A stretch of 64,000 nt of DNA, from the NCBI GenBank assembly GCA_944323935.1, contig CALUUJ010000003.1:83982-147981 (forward strand), given 5' to 3'. Below, piece by piece: positions 35,548 to 43,436 of the stretch; position 1 is the stretch's first letter; the number at the start of each line of letters is the position of its first letter. The notes beneath the pieces were generated by a model, which saw nothing but the letters and a program-made list of their open reading frames with translations, was not told the DNA's origin and searched no databases. The stretch comes from Candidatus Gastranaerophilales bacterium. Its GTDB lineage: Bacteria > Cyanobacteriota > Vampirovibrionia > Gastranaerophilales > Gastranaerophilaceae. Made by a program: the position numbers and the translations under genes.

Positions 35548-36621
35548 TTATTTTCCCAAAATCAAAACAGCATTTGTTCCGCCAAAACCAAAAGCATTGC
35601 ACATACATACATTTATTTTATCAGATTTATTTTTGTTTTTTTCCACCAATTTTATTTTAGGTAAATTATCATCATACTCACCATCATACACATGAGGCGG
35701 AATAATTCCTGTTTCCAAAACTTTTATACAAATTGCAGTTTCTATACTTGCAGATGCACCCAAACAATGACCCGTTAATGGCTTTGTAGCCCCGGCATAT
35801 ACTTTATCCGAAAATATTTCATATATGGCTCGAGCTTCCATCAAGTCATTTGCGATTGTTCCTGTTGCATGCATATTAATATAATCTATATCCTCAGGTT
35901 TTAAATTTGCATCTTCCAGTGACATTTTTATTGCATTAATTGCTTGTTCAGCCTTTGGATCAGGAGTTGCTGCATTATATGCATCTGATGTTTCACCTAT
36001 ACCTAATAATTTTATACCTTCGGTATTTTTTTCTAAGATAAATAAAGCCCCGCCTTCTCCAATATTCATACCCAACCTGTTTTTTGAAAAAGGATTTGTT
36101 AAACTGTCAGTTAAGACTTCTAAAGCAGAAAAACCCGCAATCGGTAATTTTGCAATTGCGTCAACTCCGCCAACAATTACGCAATCACATATATCATTTT
36201 CTAATAATTTTCTTGCGGTAGAAAATGCTTTTAAACCTGAAGAACAAGCCGTTGAAATTCCAGAAAAATAATTATCTAGACCAATTAAATCATTCAAAAA
36301 TTCCGCAGGATTTGACATTTTTAAATATTCAGGATTTGAATTTTCCTCATATTCATCAATACCTGAATTTGTTGTTGCAATTACAACGGCAATTCGTTTC
36401 TTTCCATACTTTTTTATTACTGAATCTATTTCATTTTTAATTTGCTTATATAAATGTAATAAAAATCTATTACATCTTAAATTGTATTTTTCTTCTTTTA
36501 TTTCAGGTAAATCTATAGTTATGCGATGAGGCAATAGCTTACCGTTACAAGCATTAATAAATACCTCATCTATATTTTCACCCAAATTACATATCACAGC
36601 AGCTTTTGTTATACTTATCAT
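35548..36621 (-). CDS. Beta-ketoacyl synthase, short aryl-polyene type
   Basis: 357 residues, shorter than the other ketosynthase, but with a full triad: C126 in STACSSGLKAF, H251 in NMHATGTIAND and H285 in LTGHCLGASAS. It may perform the first condensation on the aryl starter (inference from its counterparts in known clusters). First gene of the leftward operon, with no clear Shine-Dalgarno; the divergent chain-length-factor gene starts about 40 bases away. Confidence 0.88.
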   Translation of the reverse strand: MISITKAAVICNLGENIDEVFINACNGKLLPHRITIDLPEIKEEKYNLRCNRFLLHLYKQIKNEIDSVIKKYGKKRIAVVIATTNSGIDEYEENSNPEYLKMSNPAEFLNDLIGLDNYFSGISTACSSGLKAFSTARKLLENDICDCVIVGGVDAIAKLPIAGFSALEVLTDSLTNPFSKNRLGMNIGEGGALFILEKNTEGIKLLGIGETSDAYNAATPDPKAEQAINAIKMSLEDANLKPEDIDYINMHATGTIANDLMEARAIYEIFSDKVYAGATKPLTGHCLGASASIETAICIKVLETGIIPPHVYDGEYDDNLPKIKLVEKNKNKSDKINVCMCNAFGFGGTNAVLILGK

Positions 36622-36662
36622 TTTTGCATTTCGTAAACTGTTATACTAATATTAATATTATC

Positions 36663-37271
36663 ATGAATTCTTTTAAGTTTTATATTAATAAATACTCCTT
36701 TATAAAAGATGAAATGCCTGATACATCTTTTATACCTATGTTAATGCGCAGGAAACTGGATAATTTTGGTAAAGCAGGGCTTTATACATTATATAATGTA
36801 TATGATAGAGATAAGAACTATAAGCTTCTTTTTGCTTCTTGTTATGGAGATATAGAAAGAGTGATTAAACTTATAAACCAAAGAAAAGAAGAAGGGGAAA
36901 TTTCACCTACAGGGTTTAGTTTTTCTGTGCATAACGCAACAATAGGTCTTTTTTCTTTATTAAATTCAATAAAATCATCATATAACTCAATTTCAGCAGG
37001 TGAAGACACCATTGAAAATGCCTTGTTAGAAGCAATTATAGACAGTAAAAAGCAACCTGTTATTTTTTGTTATACAGAAAATAATAAAACTCTTGAGAGT
37101 ATCGCTATATCTATTTCTCAAAATCGCAAAAATGAACAATCAATTGAAGTTACAATAAACATTACAAACAATGATGAAATAAACCCTATCTCTTTTAATA
37201 ATTTAGTAAAATTCTTAAAAGGAGAAACAAAAACATTACCAAGCAAATTATATACACTAATAAGAGGCTGA
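36663..37271 (+). CDS. Ketosynthase chain-length factor
   Basis: 202 residues from ATG 36663. The family signature PTGFSFSVHNATIGLFSLLN matches the 'beta-ketoacyl synthase chain length factor' family, which lacks the catalytic cysteine and forms a heterodimer with the cluster ketosynthase. An upstream ATG at 36606 is in frame but lies within the divergent gene. No ribosome site is evident; an extended -10 (TGT-TATACT, 36639-36647) sits about 16 bases ahead, so the leader would be very short. Confidence 0.85.
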   Translation: MNSFKFYINKYSFIKDEMPDTSFIPMLMRRKLDNFGKAGLYTLYNVYDRDKNYKLLFASCYGDIERVIKLINQRKEEGEISPTGFSFSVHNATIGLFSLLNSIKSSYNSISAGEDTIENALLEAIIDSKKQPVIFCYTENNKTLESIAISISQNRKNEQSIEVTINITNNDEINPISFNNLVKFLKGETKTLPSKLYTLIRG

Positions 37272-37272
37272 T

Positions 37273-38007
37273 ATGAAAATTATCCGAAGTATTTTGGTAC
37301 TAATAGAAATGCTTATATTTGCAATTGGTGCGGTAGTTATAGGATTAATAATAATCCCATTAAGCAATTTATTTTATAAAGATTTTGAAAAAAGAAAATT
37401 TTGTGCTGATATTGTACATAAATCGTGGAAGATTTTTACTACATTAATACAAAAACTCGGAACAATTAATGTTGAAATCTTTGGCGATTTTAACAATATT
37501 AAAGGTAAAGTAATAGTTTCATCACATCCGAGTTTAATTGATATTGTACTTTTAATAGGACTAATTCCAAACAGTTTATGTTTAGCAAAAAAAGAGCTTC
37601 TAAAAAATCCGATAATGCATAATATTGTGAAATCATTATATATACTTAATGATGTTAATTATGATGAGTTTCAAGTTGAAACTAAAACAGCTTTGGAACA
37701 AGGTTTTAATATTATTATTTTCCCAACAGGAACAAGAACGCTGCCGAATGAGGAAATAAAAATCCACAAAGGTTCAGCACAAATAGCAATCAATACAAAG
37801 ACAGATATAATTCCCATTACAATTGAATTTGATTATCCTTTTTTAATAAAGAATCATTTTCCGCTTGATGCAGGGACAAAAAAAATCAATTATAAAATAA
37901 CTAAAAAAGATGAAATAAAAATAAATGACTATAAAACACCTGAAATAACTGATATAAAGTTAAGAAAAATTCTTTCAGAAAAAATAAAAAAAGAAATTAC
38001 ATACTAA
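37273..38007 (+). CDS. 1-acyl-glycerol-3-phosphate acyltransferase-like enzyme
   Basis: 244 residues: an N-terminal membrane helix (ILVLIEMLIFAIGAVVIGLIIIP), the LPLAT HX4D motif HPSLID (H85, D90) and FPTGTRT as the phosphate-binding motif. Aryl polyene clusters usually carry one PlsC-like and one HtrB-like acyltransferase; this is the former and 25136-26029 the latter. It starts one base after the chain-length factor stop. It meets the minus-strand methyltransferase at its end. Confidence 0.88.
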   Translation: MKIIRSILVLIEMLIFAIGAVVIGLIIIPLSNLFYKDFEKRKFCADIVHKSWKIFTTLIQKLGTINVEIFGDFNNIKGKVIVSSHPSLIDIVLLIGLIPNSLCLAKKELLKNPIMHNIVKSLYILNDVNYDEFQVETKTALEQGFNIIIFPTGTRTLPNEEIKIHKGSAQIAINTKTDIIPITIEFDYPFLIKNHFPLDAGTKKINYKITKKDEIKINDYKTPEITDIKLRKILSEKIKKEITY

Positions 38008-38035
38008 TTATGCAAATTAACAATAAAAATAAAAT

Positions 38036-38746
38036 TTATGTTTCTTTCACACAAACAATAATCATATGCTGACCGTTATATCCCTCTTTAGGAATTCTAT
38101 CCTTTGTTGGTAAGTACTTAAACTTTTTCCCATTATTATCTAAAACAAACAAATTTTGCGCATATACATTTTTTATTGTAAATTTATTTTCAAGTAATAT
38201 CTTTTTTATACTTGAATACGTGTACTGTCTATAATGGAATTCATTGTAATGTTTATCAAGAGGAAGCTCATCTTCATTTGGAGTAGAGAGAATTAACAAT
38301 CCCGAACTTTTCAGTGAATAATATATTTGTTTTAAAAATTTATCATCATTTTCTATATGTTCAATAGATTCAAAAGAAACAATATAGTCAAACTTATTCT
38401 TTTCAAGGTTAAATGGAAAAATTTTATTCATATATACAACATTTTGCCTTTTGTAGTATCTATTGGCAATTTTTATGGCCATCTTGGAGCCATCTATTCC
38501 AACAAGATTAGTATTATTCAAAAATTTTGCAAGAAAAAAAGTACCATAACCATTAGCACAAAATAAATCAAGACCAATAGTATTTTTCCCTTGGAAATAA
38601 CGTTCTATAATTTCTTTTGCAAAATTATATCTAAAAATATGCTCCTTCTTCACTTCTAAAAGAGAGGTTGCAGTTTCTCTTTCTCCAGAATAATAATCGG
38701 AAATTAGCCTTTTCTTAAAAAAGTTAAACAAATACCCCCCTTTCAT
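38036..38746 (-). CDS. Class I SAM-dependent methyltransferase
   Basis: 236 residues. SAM loop GLDLFCANGYGTFFLAKFL and acidic GIDGSKMAIKIA, then FDYIVSFESIEHIEND as motif IV and LLILSTPNEDE. It resembles methyltransferases of cell-surface polysaccharide clusters. It overlaps the radical-SAM gene by 4 bases and is the last gene of a four-gene operon started by a 48-residue peptide. Its substrate (sugar, lipid or peptide) cannot be told from sequence. Confidence 0.85.
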   Translation of the reverse strand: MKGGYLFNFFKKRLISDYYSGERETATSLLEVKKEHIFRYNFAKEIIERYFQGKNTIGLDLFCANGYGTFFLAKFLNNTNLVGIDGSKMAIKIANRYYKRQNVVYMNKIFPFNLEKNKFDYIVSFESIEHIENDDKFLKQIYYSLKSSGLLILSTPNEDELPLDKHYNEFHYRQYTYSSIKKILLENKFTIKNVYAQNLFVLDNNGKKFKYLPTKDRIPKEGYNGQHMIIVCVKET

Positions 38747-39666
38747 ACTTGTTCAGCTGGAAAGATAATATATCTTGTTGCTTCAGGTCCTGCACAATGA
38801 CCACATATTTTATATCGACTATTACTATAAAAAGAGATAATATCCTCCTTACTAATAGGATTATTCAAATCCAATCTATCTTCAGAATCAAAATTAATTA
38901 TACCATTTGATTGTGCTGCAGCCGCTTTTGGACAAACATGCAGAAAACCATCAACAACAGATACAGAAGGTACCCCACATTTGCAAAATAACATAGAATT
39001 TTCATCAGCAGTTCTGCCATATGAAATTATAGGATCTTGCTTTACCCAATAAGTTTTTTCATTATATATGTATTTTATTTTGTTTTTGTTAAGAAGTTCC
39101 TTTATTTTATTATTTTTCAGTAAAGGTAAAACTTTCTCATTTGAAGAATAATTAGATAGAAAAATACAAACTTTCTTCCTGTAACGTTTCAATATTTCAA
39201 TATCTTCAGGTCTAAAAATCAATGTCCCATTGATAAAAATATATACATTTTCAACTTTCTTTTGTGATAAAGAGTACTGTAATATTTTATTAAAATCAGG
39301 ATTTAATAAAGGTTCTCCACCAACAATTATTAACGAATTAAGTTTATATATATTTTTCAAAAGATTATCTAACTGGACTTTAAAATTTTCAAAAGAAAGA
39401 TGCTTTCTATTTTTATCCTCCAATTGAGAAATATAATTAGAACAATACTTGCAGTTCAACGTACAATAAGTCGTAATTAGAAATTCAACTTGTGGTATAT
39501 AAATTCTTTTAAATATCACATAGTTTATCAATATAAAAATAATTTCTAAATAATAAACAGGTAAAAATGGTTGTTTCCTTTTGAAATTATACAAACCCAA
39601 ATGTTTAATTTTTAGATATCTTTTTAGATTTCTCTTTATAAATATACTCTCATTATATTTGCTCAT
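38743..39666 (-). CDS. Radical SAM protein with extra C-terminal cysteines
   Basis: 307 residues. CX3CX2C is C68, C72, C75 (TTYCTLNCKYCSNYI), with GGEPLLNPDF at 116-125. Auxiliary cysteines C228, C230, C245, C288 and C291 (LFCKCG, HVCPKA, CGHC) could hold a second iron-sulfur cluster, as in SPASM/twitch-type enzymes. The family is common in polysaccharide loci, and the remnant at 8190-8846 belongs to the same type. Substrate unknown: a sugar or the nearby peptide are both possible. It sits 12 bases downstream of the ATP-grasp gene. Confidence 0.82.
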   Translation of the reverse strand: MSKYNESIFIKRNLKRYLKIKHLGLYNFKRKQPFLPVYYLEIIFILINYVIFKRIYIPQVEFLITTYCTLNCKYCSNYISQLEDKNRKHLSFENFKVQLDNLLKNIYKLNSLIIVGGEPLLNPDFNKILQYSLSQKKVENVYIFINGTLIFRPEDIEILKRYRKKVCIFLSNYSSNEKVLPLLKNNKIKELLNKNKIKYIYNEKTYWVKQDPIISYGRTADENSMLFCKCGVPSVSVVDGFLHVCPKAAAAQSNGIINFDSEDRLDLNNPISKEDIISFYSNSRYKICGHCAGPEATRYIIFPAEQV

Positions 39667-39678
39667 AAAACCTCAAAA

Positions 39679-40614
39679 CTAATACTTAAAATATTTTGAT
39701 AAATATTTATCAAAATCAGGATCAGGCATATCAGCATAGCCTGAAAATGGAGTAAAAGTTAGTTCATTAAAATAAAAATGACTGCCGGTATGTAGAAAAT
39801 CCACTCTAACAAGGTTAAAACCTGAAGACAACTTCTTTGCCAAGTCATACATTTCATCATAATACTTAGGCAATTCTGCATTTCGTTTCAATCTCATTGA
39901 ACTTGGTATATTAAAACTATAAGGTAAAACATTTCCATCTGAATCAAATAACGTGCTAATATGCTTTTCATCCTTATATATTTCTCGAACATTCACAACC
40001 CTTGGTTCTCCACCAAAACAGAAAAATTCGACATCAGCAGGTAACATAAAATTTGGCGAATCATGCTGTATATATTCTTCTGCAAAAATCTTTGGTTTTA
40101 TATCACGATATTGGAGCTCCAAACCATTCGCATATGCATAATTTATACGTAACCAAGAATTGAAATTTTTTTTTAAAGATAAATAATTATTCTGAAAATA
40201 TTCTCTATTTTCAATTAATACCTGCCATTTACATCCATGGTTTGTTTTTAAAAAGAAGGGAATTGGTATATCTTCAATATTTATTTCATCAAAAGAATTA
40301 TATACAGCATAAATTTTCTTGAAATATTTATTTCCGATAATATTTTCTATATAATTCCGAACTTCTAATTTATCAGTCAATTGTGTTTTCAAACTCAATG
40401 GAACTGAATCAAATAACTTCATATGATTAATATAATCATTAAAAGTCTGCGGAAAAAAAAGATTCAACTTTTTACCTTTATTCTTATTATACAAAAGCCT
40501 CAATGCTTTTGGATAAAAGATAACAGGTAAACTCTTCAAAAACAAATAATCAATATTTTCCGGAAATTTTTTAAATATACTAAAAAAATCAAGAAATAAA
40601 AACAGAAACTTCAT
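39679..40614 (-). CDS. TupA-like ATP-grasp ligase
   Basis: 311 residues from ATG 40614, which lies 10 bases after the stop of the 48-residue peptide gene; a TTG start at 40650 would overlap that gene. PFFLKTNHGCKWQVLI, KIFAEEYI, VEFFCFGGEPRVV and the C-terminal FNELTFTPFSGYADM are signatures of TupA-like ATP-grasp proteins, known from polysaccharide loci including teichuronopeptide synthesis. They form amide or ester bonds by acyl-phosphate chemistry. Here it follows a small peptide gene and precedes a radical SAM enzyme. Confidence 0.82.
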   Translation of the reverse strand: MKFLFLFLDFFSIFKKFPENIDYLFLKSLPVIFYPKALRLLYNKNKGKKLNLFFPQTFNDYINHMKLFDSVPLSLKTQLTDKLEVRNYIENIIGNKYFKKIYAVYNSFDEINIEDIPIPFFLKTNHGCKWQVLIENREYFQNNYLSLKKNFNSWLRINYAYANGLELQYRDIKPKIFAEEYIQHDSPNFMLPADVEFFCFGGEPRVVNVREIYKDEKHISTLFDSDGNVLPYSFNIPSSMRLKRNAELPKYYDEMYDLAKKLSSGFNLVRVDFLHTGSHFYFNELTFTPFSGYADMPDPDFDKYLSKYFKY

Positions 40615-40624
40615 AAAGAATGGT

Positions 40625-40771
40625 TTATTTAAAACCACCCCAAAATGCAATCAAAGTATCATCAAAAGAATTTTCATCAAGCATAGCAACTTCATCAACG
40701 TTGACATTTTCATTTGTTGCTGATGCATCATCTTGTTTAGCTAGTGATTTAAACAGATCAAAGAAACCCAT
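40625..40771 (-). CDS. 48-residue peptide, candidate RiPP-type precursor
   Basis: Starts MGFFDLFKSLAKQDD, an amphipathic helix, continues with an acidic Asn/Asp/Glu/Val-rich middle, and ends DENSFDDTLIAFWGGFK with an aromatic, glycine-rich C-terminus. The start is supported by AGGAG 11 bases upstream and a near-consensus promoter (TTGACT-17-TATAAT). It is the first gene of an operon with ATP-grasp, radical SAM and methyltransferase genes. The layout (helical leader, acidic linker, short aromatic tail, modifying enzymes downstream) resembles RiPP precursors, but I do not recognise the family and no modification motif is diagnostic. A regulatory or structural peptide is possible. Confidence 0.6.
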   Translation of the reverse strand: MGFFDLFKSLAKQDDASATNENVNVDEVAMLDENSFDDTLIAFWGGFK

Positions 40772-40802
40772 ATTTAAAACGTCTCCTGTATTGTATAATA
40801 TA

Positions 40803-40831
40803 ATTATAAATAGTTCAGAGGACAAAGTCAA
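40803..40831 (-). promoter_or_regulatory. Strong promoter of the peptide/ATP-grasp/radical-SAM operon
   Basis: Minus strand TTGACT (40826-40831), 17-base spacer, TATAAT (40803-40808). It is the closest match to consensus that I found in the window and overlaps the leader of the divergent glycosyltransferase. Confidence 0.75.
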
Positions 40832-40832
40832 T

Positions 40833-41873
40833 ATGATATTATCAATTGTAATACCAATTTTTAACAATGAAAAATATTTAAAAACTTTACTTGAATCCAT
40901 AATAAACCAAACATATAAGGACCTTGAAATAATATGTGTAGATGATGGTTCGACAGATAAAACAAATATAATCTTAAAAGAATATCAAAATAAAGATAAA
41001 AGAATAAAGGTACTATTTCAAAACCATAAAGGTCCAGCAAGTGCTAGAAATTACGGTTTGGAAAATTCAACTGGAGAATACATTTCATTCATAGATTCTG
41101 ATGACATAGTAAGCTTAAATTTATATACACAAATAACAGATATTATTTCAAAACAAAAATTTGATATTGTTATTTTCAATGCTGGTTTCTACGATAACAA
41201 AAAAAGAAGAACAACTAAAAGACTTTTTTTTACTACAAAAACCTTAAAAGAATATGAAAATGAATATTCTTGTTTGACCTATAAAAATTTTAAGTATTTA
41301 TTTTTTGAACAAGAATCAATTGTTAATAAAGTTTTTAAAAGAAGCTTTCTAAATGAAAATAACATAAAATTTGAAGAAAATAGTAACTTCGAAGATAGAC
41401 TTTTTAACTTTAATTCAATGTTAAAAGCAAAATCCATTTCTGTTTTAAACAGAAGACTATACTTATACAGGTATGGACATAATAATACAATGAATTCTAA
41501 AATATTTGCCCCAAATTCCAAAATAATTTTTGAAGTTTTCTTAAATACTGATAATATGGAAAAAATAATTTTGTCCGAATATCCGGAATTAAAAGAACAT
41601 TTTTTAGATAGTACAATTCAAAAATACACATATTATTTTATGCACTCTCCCAAAAAAATTCAAAAAGAGTTTTATCAAAAAATGAGAAAAAAAGTTATAA
41701 AAATGACTAACTCGGAGTTTAAAGATATAAATAAATCTAACTTAGTTTTAAAAAAAGATTTAAAATTAATTGAAAGAAATAGAAACCACTTTATATTCTA
41801 CATATATAAATTAATAGAAAACAAAGTAATAAATATAAAACTATTCTGTAAACATTTTACTTTTAAAAGGTAA
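40833..41873 (+). CDS. Family 2 glycosyltransferase
   Basis: 346 residues from ATG 40833 (the frame extends to 40620, but that part overlaps the antisense peptide gene). GT-A fold motifs: ILSIVIPIFNNEKYLKTLLE, ICVDDGSTDKTNIIL, GPASARNYGLENSTGEYISF and the metal-binding IDSDD. Probably transfers a sugar in surface glycan synthesis. A partial ribosome site (GAGG) lies about 13 bases upstream. Its last 33 bases overlap the convergent U32-like gene. Confidence 0.88.
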   Translation: MILSIVIPIFNNEKYLKTLLESIINQTYKDLEIICVDDGSTDKTNIILKEYQNKDKRIKVLFQNHKGPASARNYGLENSTGEYISFIDSDDIVSLNLYTQITDIISKQKFDIVIFNAGFYDNKKRRTTKRLFFTTKTLKEYENEYSCLTYKNFKYLFFEQESIVNKVFKRSFLNENNIKFEENSNFEDRLFNFNSMLKAKSISVLNRRLYLYRYGHNNTMNSKIFAPNSKIIFEVFLNTDNMEKIILSEYPELKEHFLDSTIQKYTYYFMHSPKKIQKEFYQKMRKKVIKMTNSEFKDINKSNLVLKKDLKLIERNRNHFIFYIYKLIENKVINIKLFCKHFTFKR

Positions 41874-42761
41874 AACATTTAATATATGGGCATAAACACC
41901 GCTACCATCAAAAATATATGTACCTAGTAAATATAACAATGAAAGTGGATTTATATTTCGACCTGCGATTTTGTAATTTATATAACCTAATTTTATCAGC
42001 TTATCAATATAATCATTAGATAATAGGTTATTTTGTTGCAGCGAAACTTTATCACAAACTCTTGAATTACACATAATAGTATTCAATGGAATTTCTTCAT
42101 TTTCCAGCATATTGGCTCTATCATAATGAGCTATACTATAAGGACATTTATATACACAATTTGAATTAATTAATATATCAATTTTTGCTTTATTTTTTAT
42201 TTGTTTCAAATATTTATAATCTTGCCCAAATTCAGGACGAATCATAACCTTATCAAATTTTTTCGCTAACTCATCATAATAAGATGGTTTTTCTGAATAA
42301 TCTTTATATTCATATGTTGGTTTTAACAATGATGATTCTAATTTTATATTCGGATATTCAGCCCGAATATAATCTACCAACAAATCAGAAGACACAATTG
42401 CATAATTAAAATCTTCTTCAGAAGCAATCTTAAGCATAGTATTTGCAACTTTGTCATCAAGCATATCTTCCGTTATATTATATTTTGTAAAGGTAAAAGC
42501 GACACCGATGCCGAACTTATTATATTTTTTTATTATATCCCTAGCATATTGTTCATCAAATTCTCTGATTTTAGACATACGTCCTGAATTCCAAGAATTT
42601 TTTATCGAGCCATATACTTGAGAAATTGGAATTTTTATCCCGTACAAATCACAAACTGACAGCAAGTTAAACATAATACTATCGTTATTAAATAACGAAG
42701 GTACTTTAAAATTCAGTTTTTCTCTATTTTTTATATATGTTGGAAGCCTATCTTTTTTCAT
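41841..42761 (-). CDS. U32-peptidase-like TIM-barrel protein with four cysteines
   Basis: 306 residues. The body looks like a TIM barrel (FGIGVAFTFTKYN, FNYAIVSSDLLVDYIR, FDKVMIRPEFGQD). It then has C202 and C206 in NSNCVYKCPYSIAHYDR and C231 and C236 in IMCNSRVCDK. The NxNCxxxCP...H arrangement followed by two more cysteines resembles U32-family/UbiU-UbiV proteins that hold a [4Fe-4S] cluster. The family call is tentative. Next to a radical SAM/ATP-grasp locus it could be a modifying enzyme. No signal peptide. Confidence 0.5.
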   Translation of the reverse strand: MKKDRLPTYIKNREKLNFKVPSLFNNDSIMFNLLSVCDLYGIKIPISQVYGSIKNSWNSGRMSKIREFDEQYARDIIKKYNKFGIGVAFTFTKYNITEDMLDDKVANTMLKIASEEDFNYAIVSSDLLVDYIRAEYPNIKLESSLLKPTYEYKDYSEKPSYYDELAKKFDKVMIRPEFGQDYKYLKQIKNKAKIDILINSNCVYKCPYSIAHYDRANMLENEEIPLNTIMCNSRVCDKVSLQQNNLLSNDYIDKLIKLGYINYKIAGRNINPLSLLYLLGTYIFDGSGVYAHILNVLPFKSKMFTE

Positions 42762-42960
42762 AATTATTCATTAACCCTAAAACTAGTTGCAACTATACAA
42801 ACAATAATATGAAGAAACTATCATTAAAATCTTATACAACTCAAGAAAACAAATTTAATAATATTAAATCAACCATGTTTATTATATCAAATAGAGTTAC
42901 CAAATTCAACGAAAATGTATAAATAATTATCTTTTTCATTATTCGTTATTTATTATATCC

Positions 42961-42994
42961 ATTTAAAAAGAAGTCATAATGACTTCTTTTTAAA
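42961..42994 (-). terminator. Terminator of tRNA-Ile
   Basis: Long hairpin with near 16-base arms (ATTTAAAAAGAAGTCA and its complement) and a 3-base loop, directly abutting the 3' end of tRNA-Ile. Confidence 0.8.
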
Positions 42995-43071
42995 TGGTGG
43001 GCCATCCTGGACTCGAACCAGGGACCTTACGCTTATCAGGCGTACGCTCTAACCACCTGAGCTAATAGCCC
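42995..43071 (-). tRNA. tRNA-Ile (anticodon GAT)
   Basis: Full cloverleaf: acceptor GGGCTAT/ATGGCCC with one G-U pair, anticodon arm TACGC-CTGATAA-GCGTA giving anticodon GAT, T-arm with GGTTCGAGTCC. CCA is encoded (42995-42997). Confidence 0.97.
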
Positions 43072-43123
43072 TCAGCCTCTCTCTGTGTTATATATTTACA
43101 CAAACATTTTTAAAAATCAAGCA

Positions 43124-43420
43124 TTAATCTTCATTCAAAGGTCTGAGTAATATTATTGAATTTAAATTTAATTGCAAAAATTCATGGGTTTCTGCTTTTC
43201 TATTCGGGAACTCCCTATGAACCACCTCACAATTTTTTATTGCAACAAACCTTTTTGCGCCATTTAAAATATCAGAAAGAACTCTGTTTTTTCTTCCTGT
43301 TTTCGGCATAAAGACATTGCCTTTTATTTGGTAATCCTTTGTTATTACAAGAACTCTTTCTGACCAAATACCAGTAATAAAACTATTATTTTCTTCTAAA
43401 TTATTGTTATCTTCGTACAT
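43124..43420 (-). CDS. Small conserved protein linked to the secretion/pilus operon, unknown
   Basis: 98 residues, no signal or membrane segment, not recognised. Mostly beta-strand-like: ERVLVITKDYQIKGNVFMP, RVLSDILNGAKRFVAIKNCEV, LQLNLNSIILLRPL. It looks like a small beta-barrel or PilZ-sized domain. It follows the GspF/PilC gene with a 16-base gap and is probably the last gene of that operon, ahead of tRNA-Ile. Confidence 0.65.
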   Translation of the reverse strand: MYEDNNNLEENNSFITGIWSERVLVITKDYQIKGNVFMPKTGRKNRVLSDILNGAKRFVAIKNCEVVHREFPNRKAETHEFLQLNLNSIILLRPLNED

Positions 43421-43436
43421 TTATAGATGCCCTTTC

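Larger units (their letters stand above)
25136..38007. other. Aryl polyene / flexirubin-type biosynthetic gene cluster
   Basis: Sixteen contiguous genes carry the hallmarks of an aryl polyene locus: two ketosynthases, a chain-length factor, FabG-type reductase, stand-alone and fused dehydratase domains, two tandem ACPs, AMP ligase, thioesterase, COG4648-like membrane protein, LolA-like carrier, MMPL exporter, O-methyltransferase, two acyltransferases and a PPTase. Known products are membrane-bound conjugated pigments protecting against oxidative stress. I see no aromatic ammonia-lyase and no cluster glycosyltransferase, so the starter acid would come from elsewhere. Confidence 0.88.

Noticed and set aside
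35546..35608. Upstream start of the ApeP-like dehydratase
   Set aside because: It falls in the ketosynthase gene and encodes a Trp/Cys-rich stretch unlike the family.
38743..39666. Radical SAM protein called as a specific RiPP maturase
   Set aside because: No maturase-specific motif was found; polysaccharide-locus radical SAM proteins look the same, so only the general family is claimed.
40620..40832. N-terminal extension of the glycosyltransferase
   Set aside because: This 71-codon part is antisense to the peptide gene and its promoter and is unlike GT2 N-termini; the ATG at 40833 begins the GT fold.
40772..40900. Upstream extension of the 48-residue peptide
   Set aside because: It is antisense to the glycosyltransferase start, precedes the mapped promoter and has no ribosome site.
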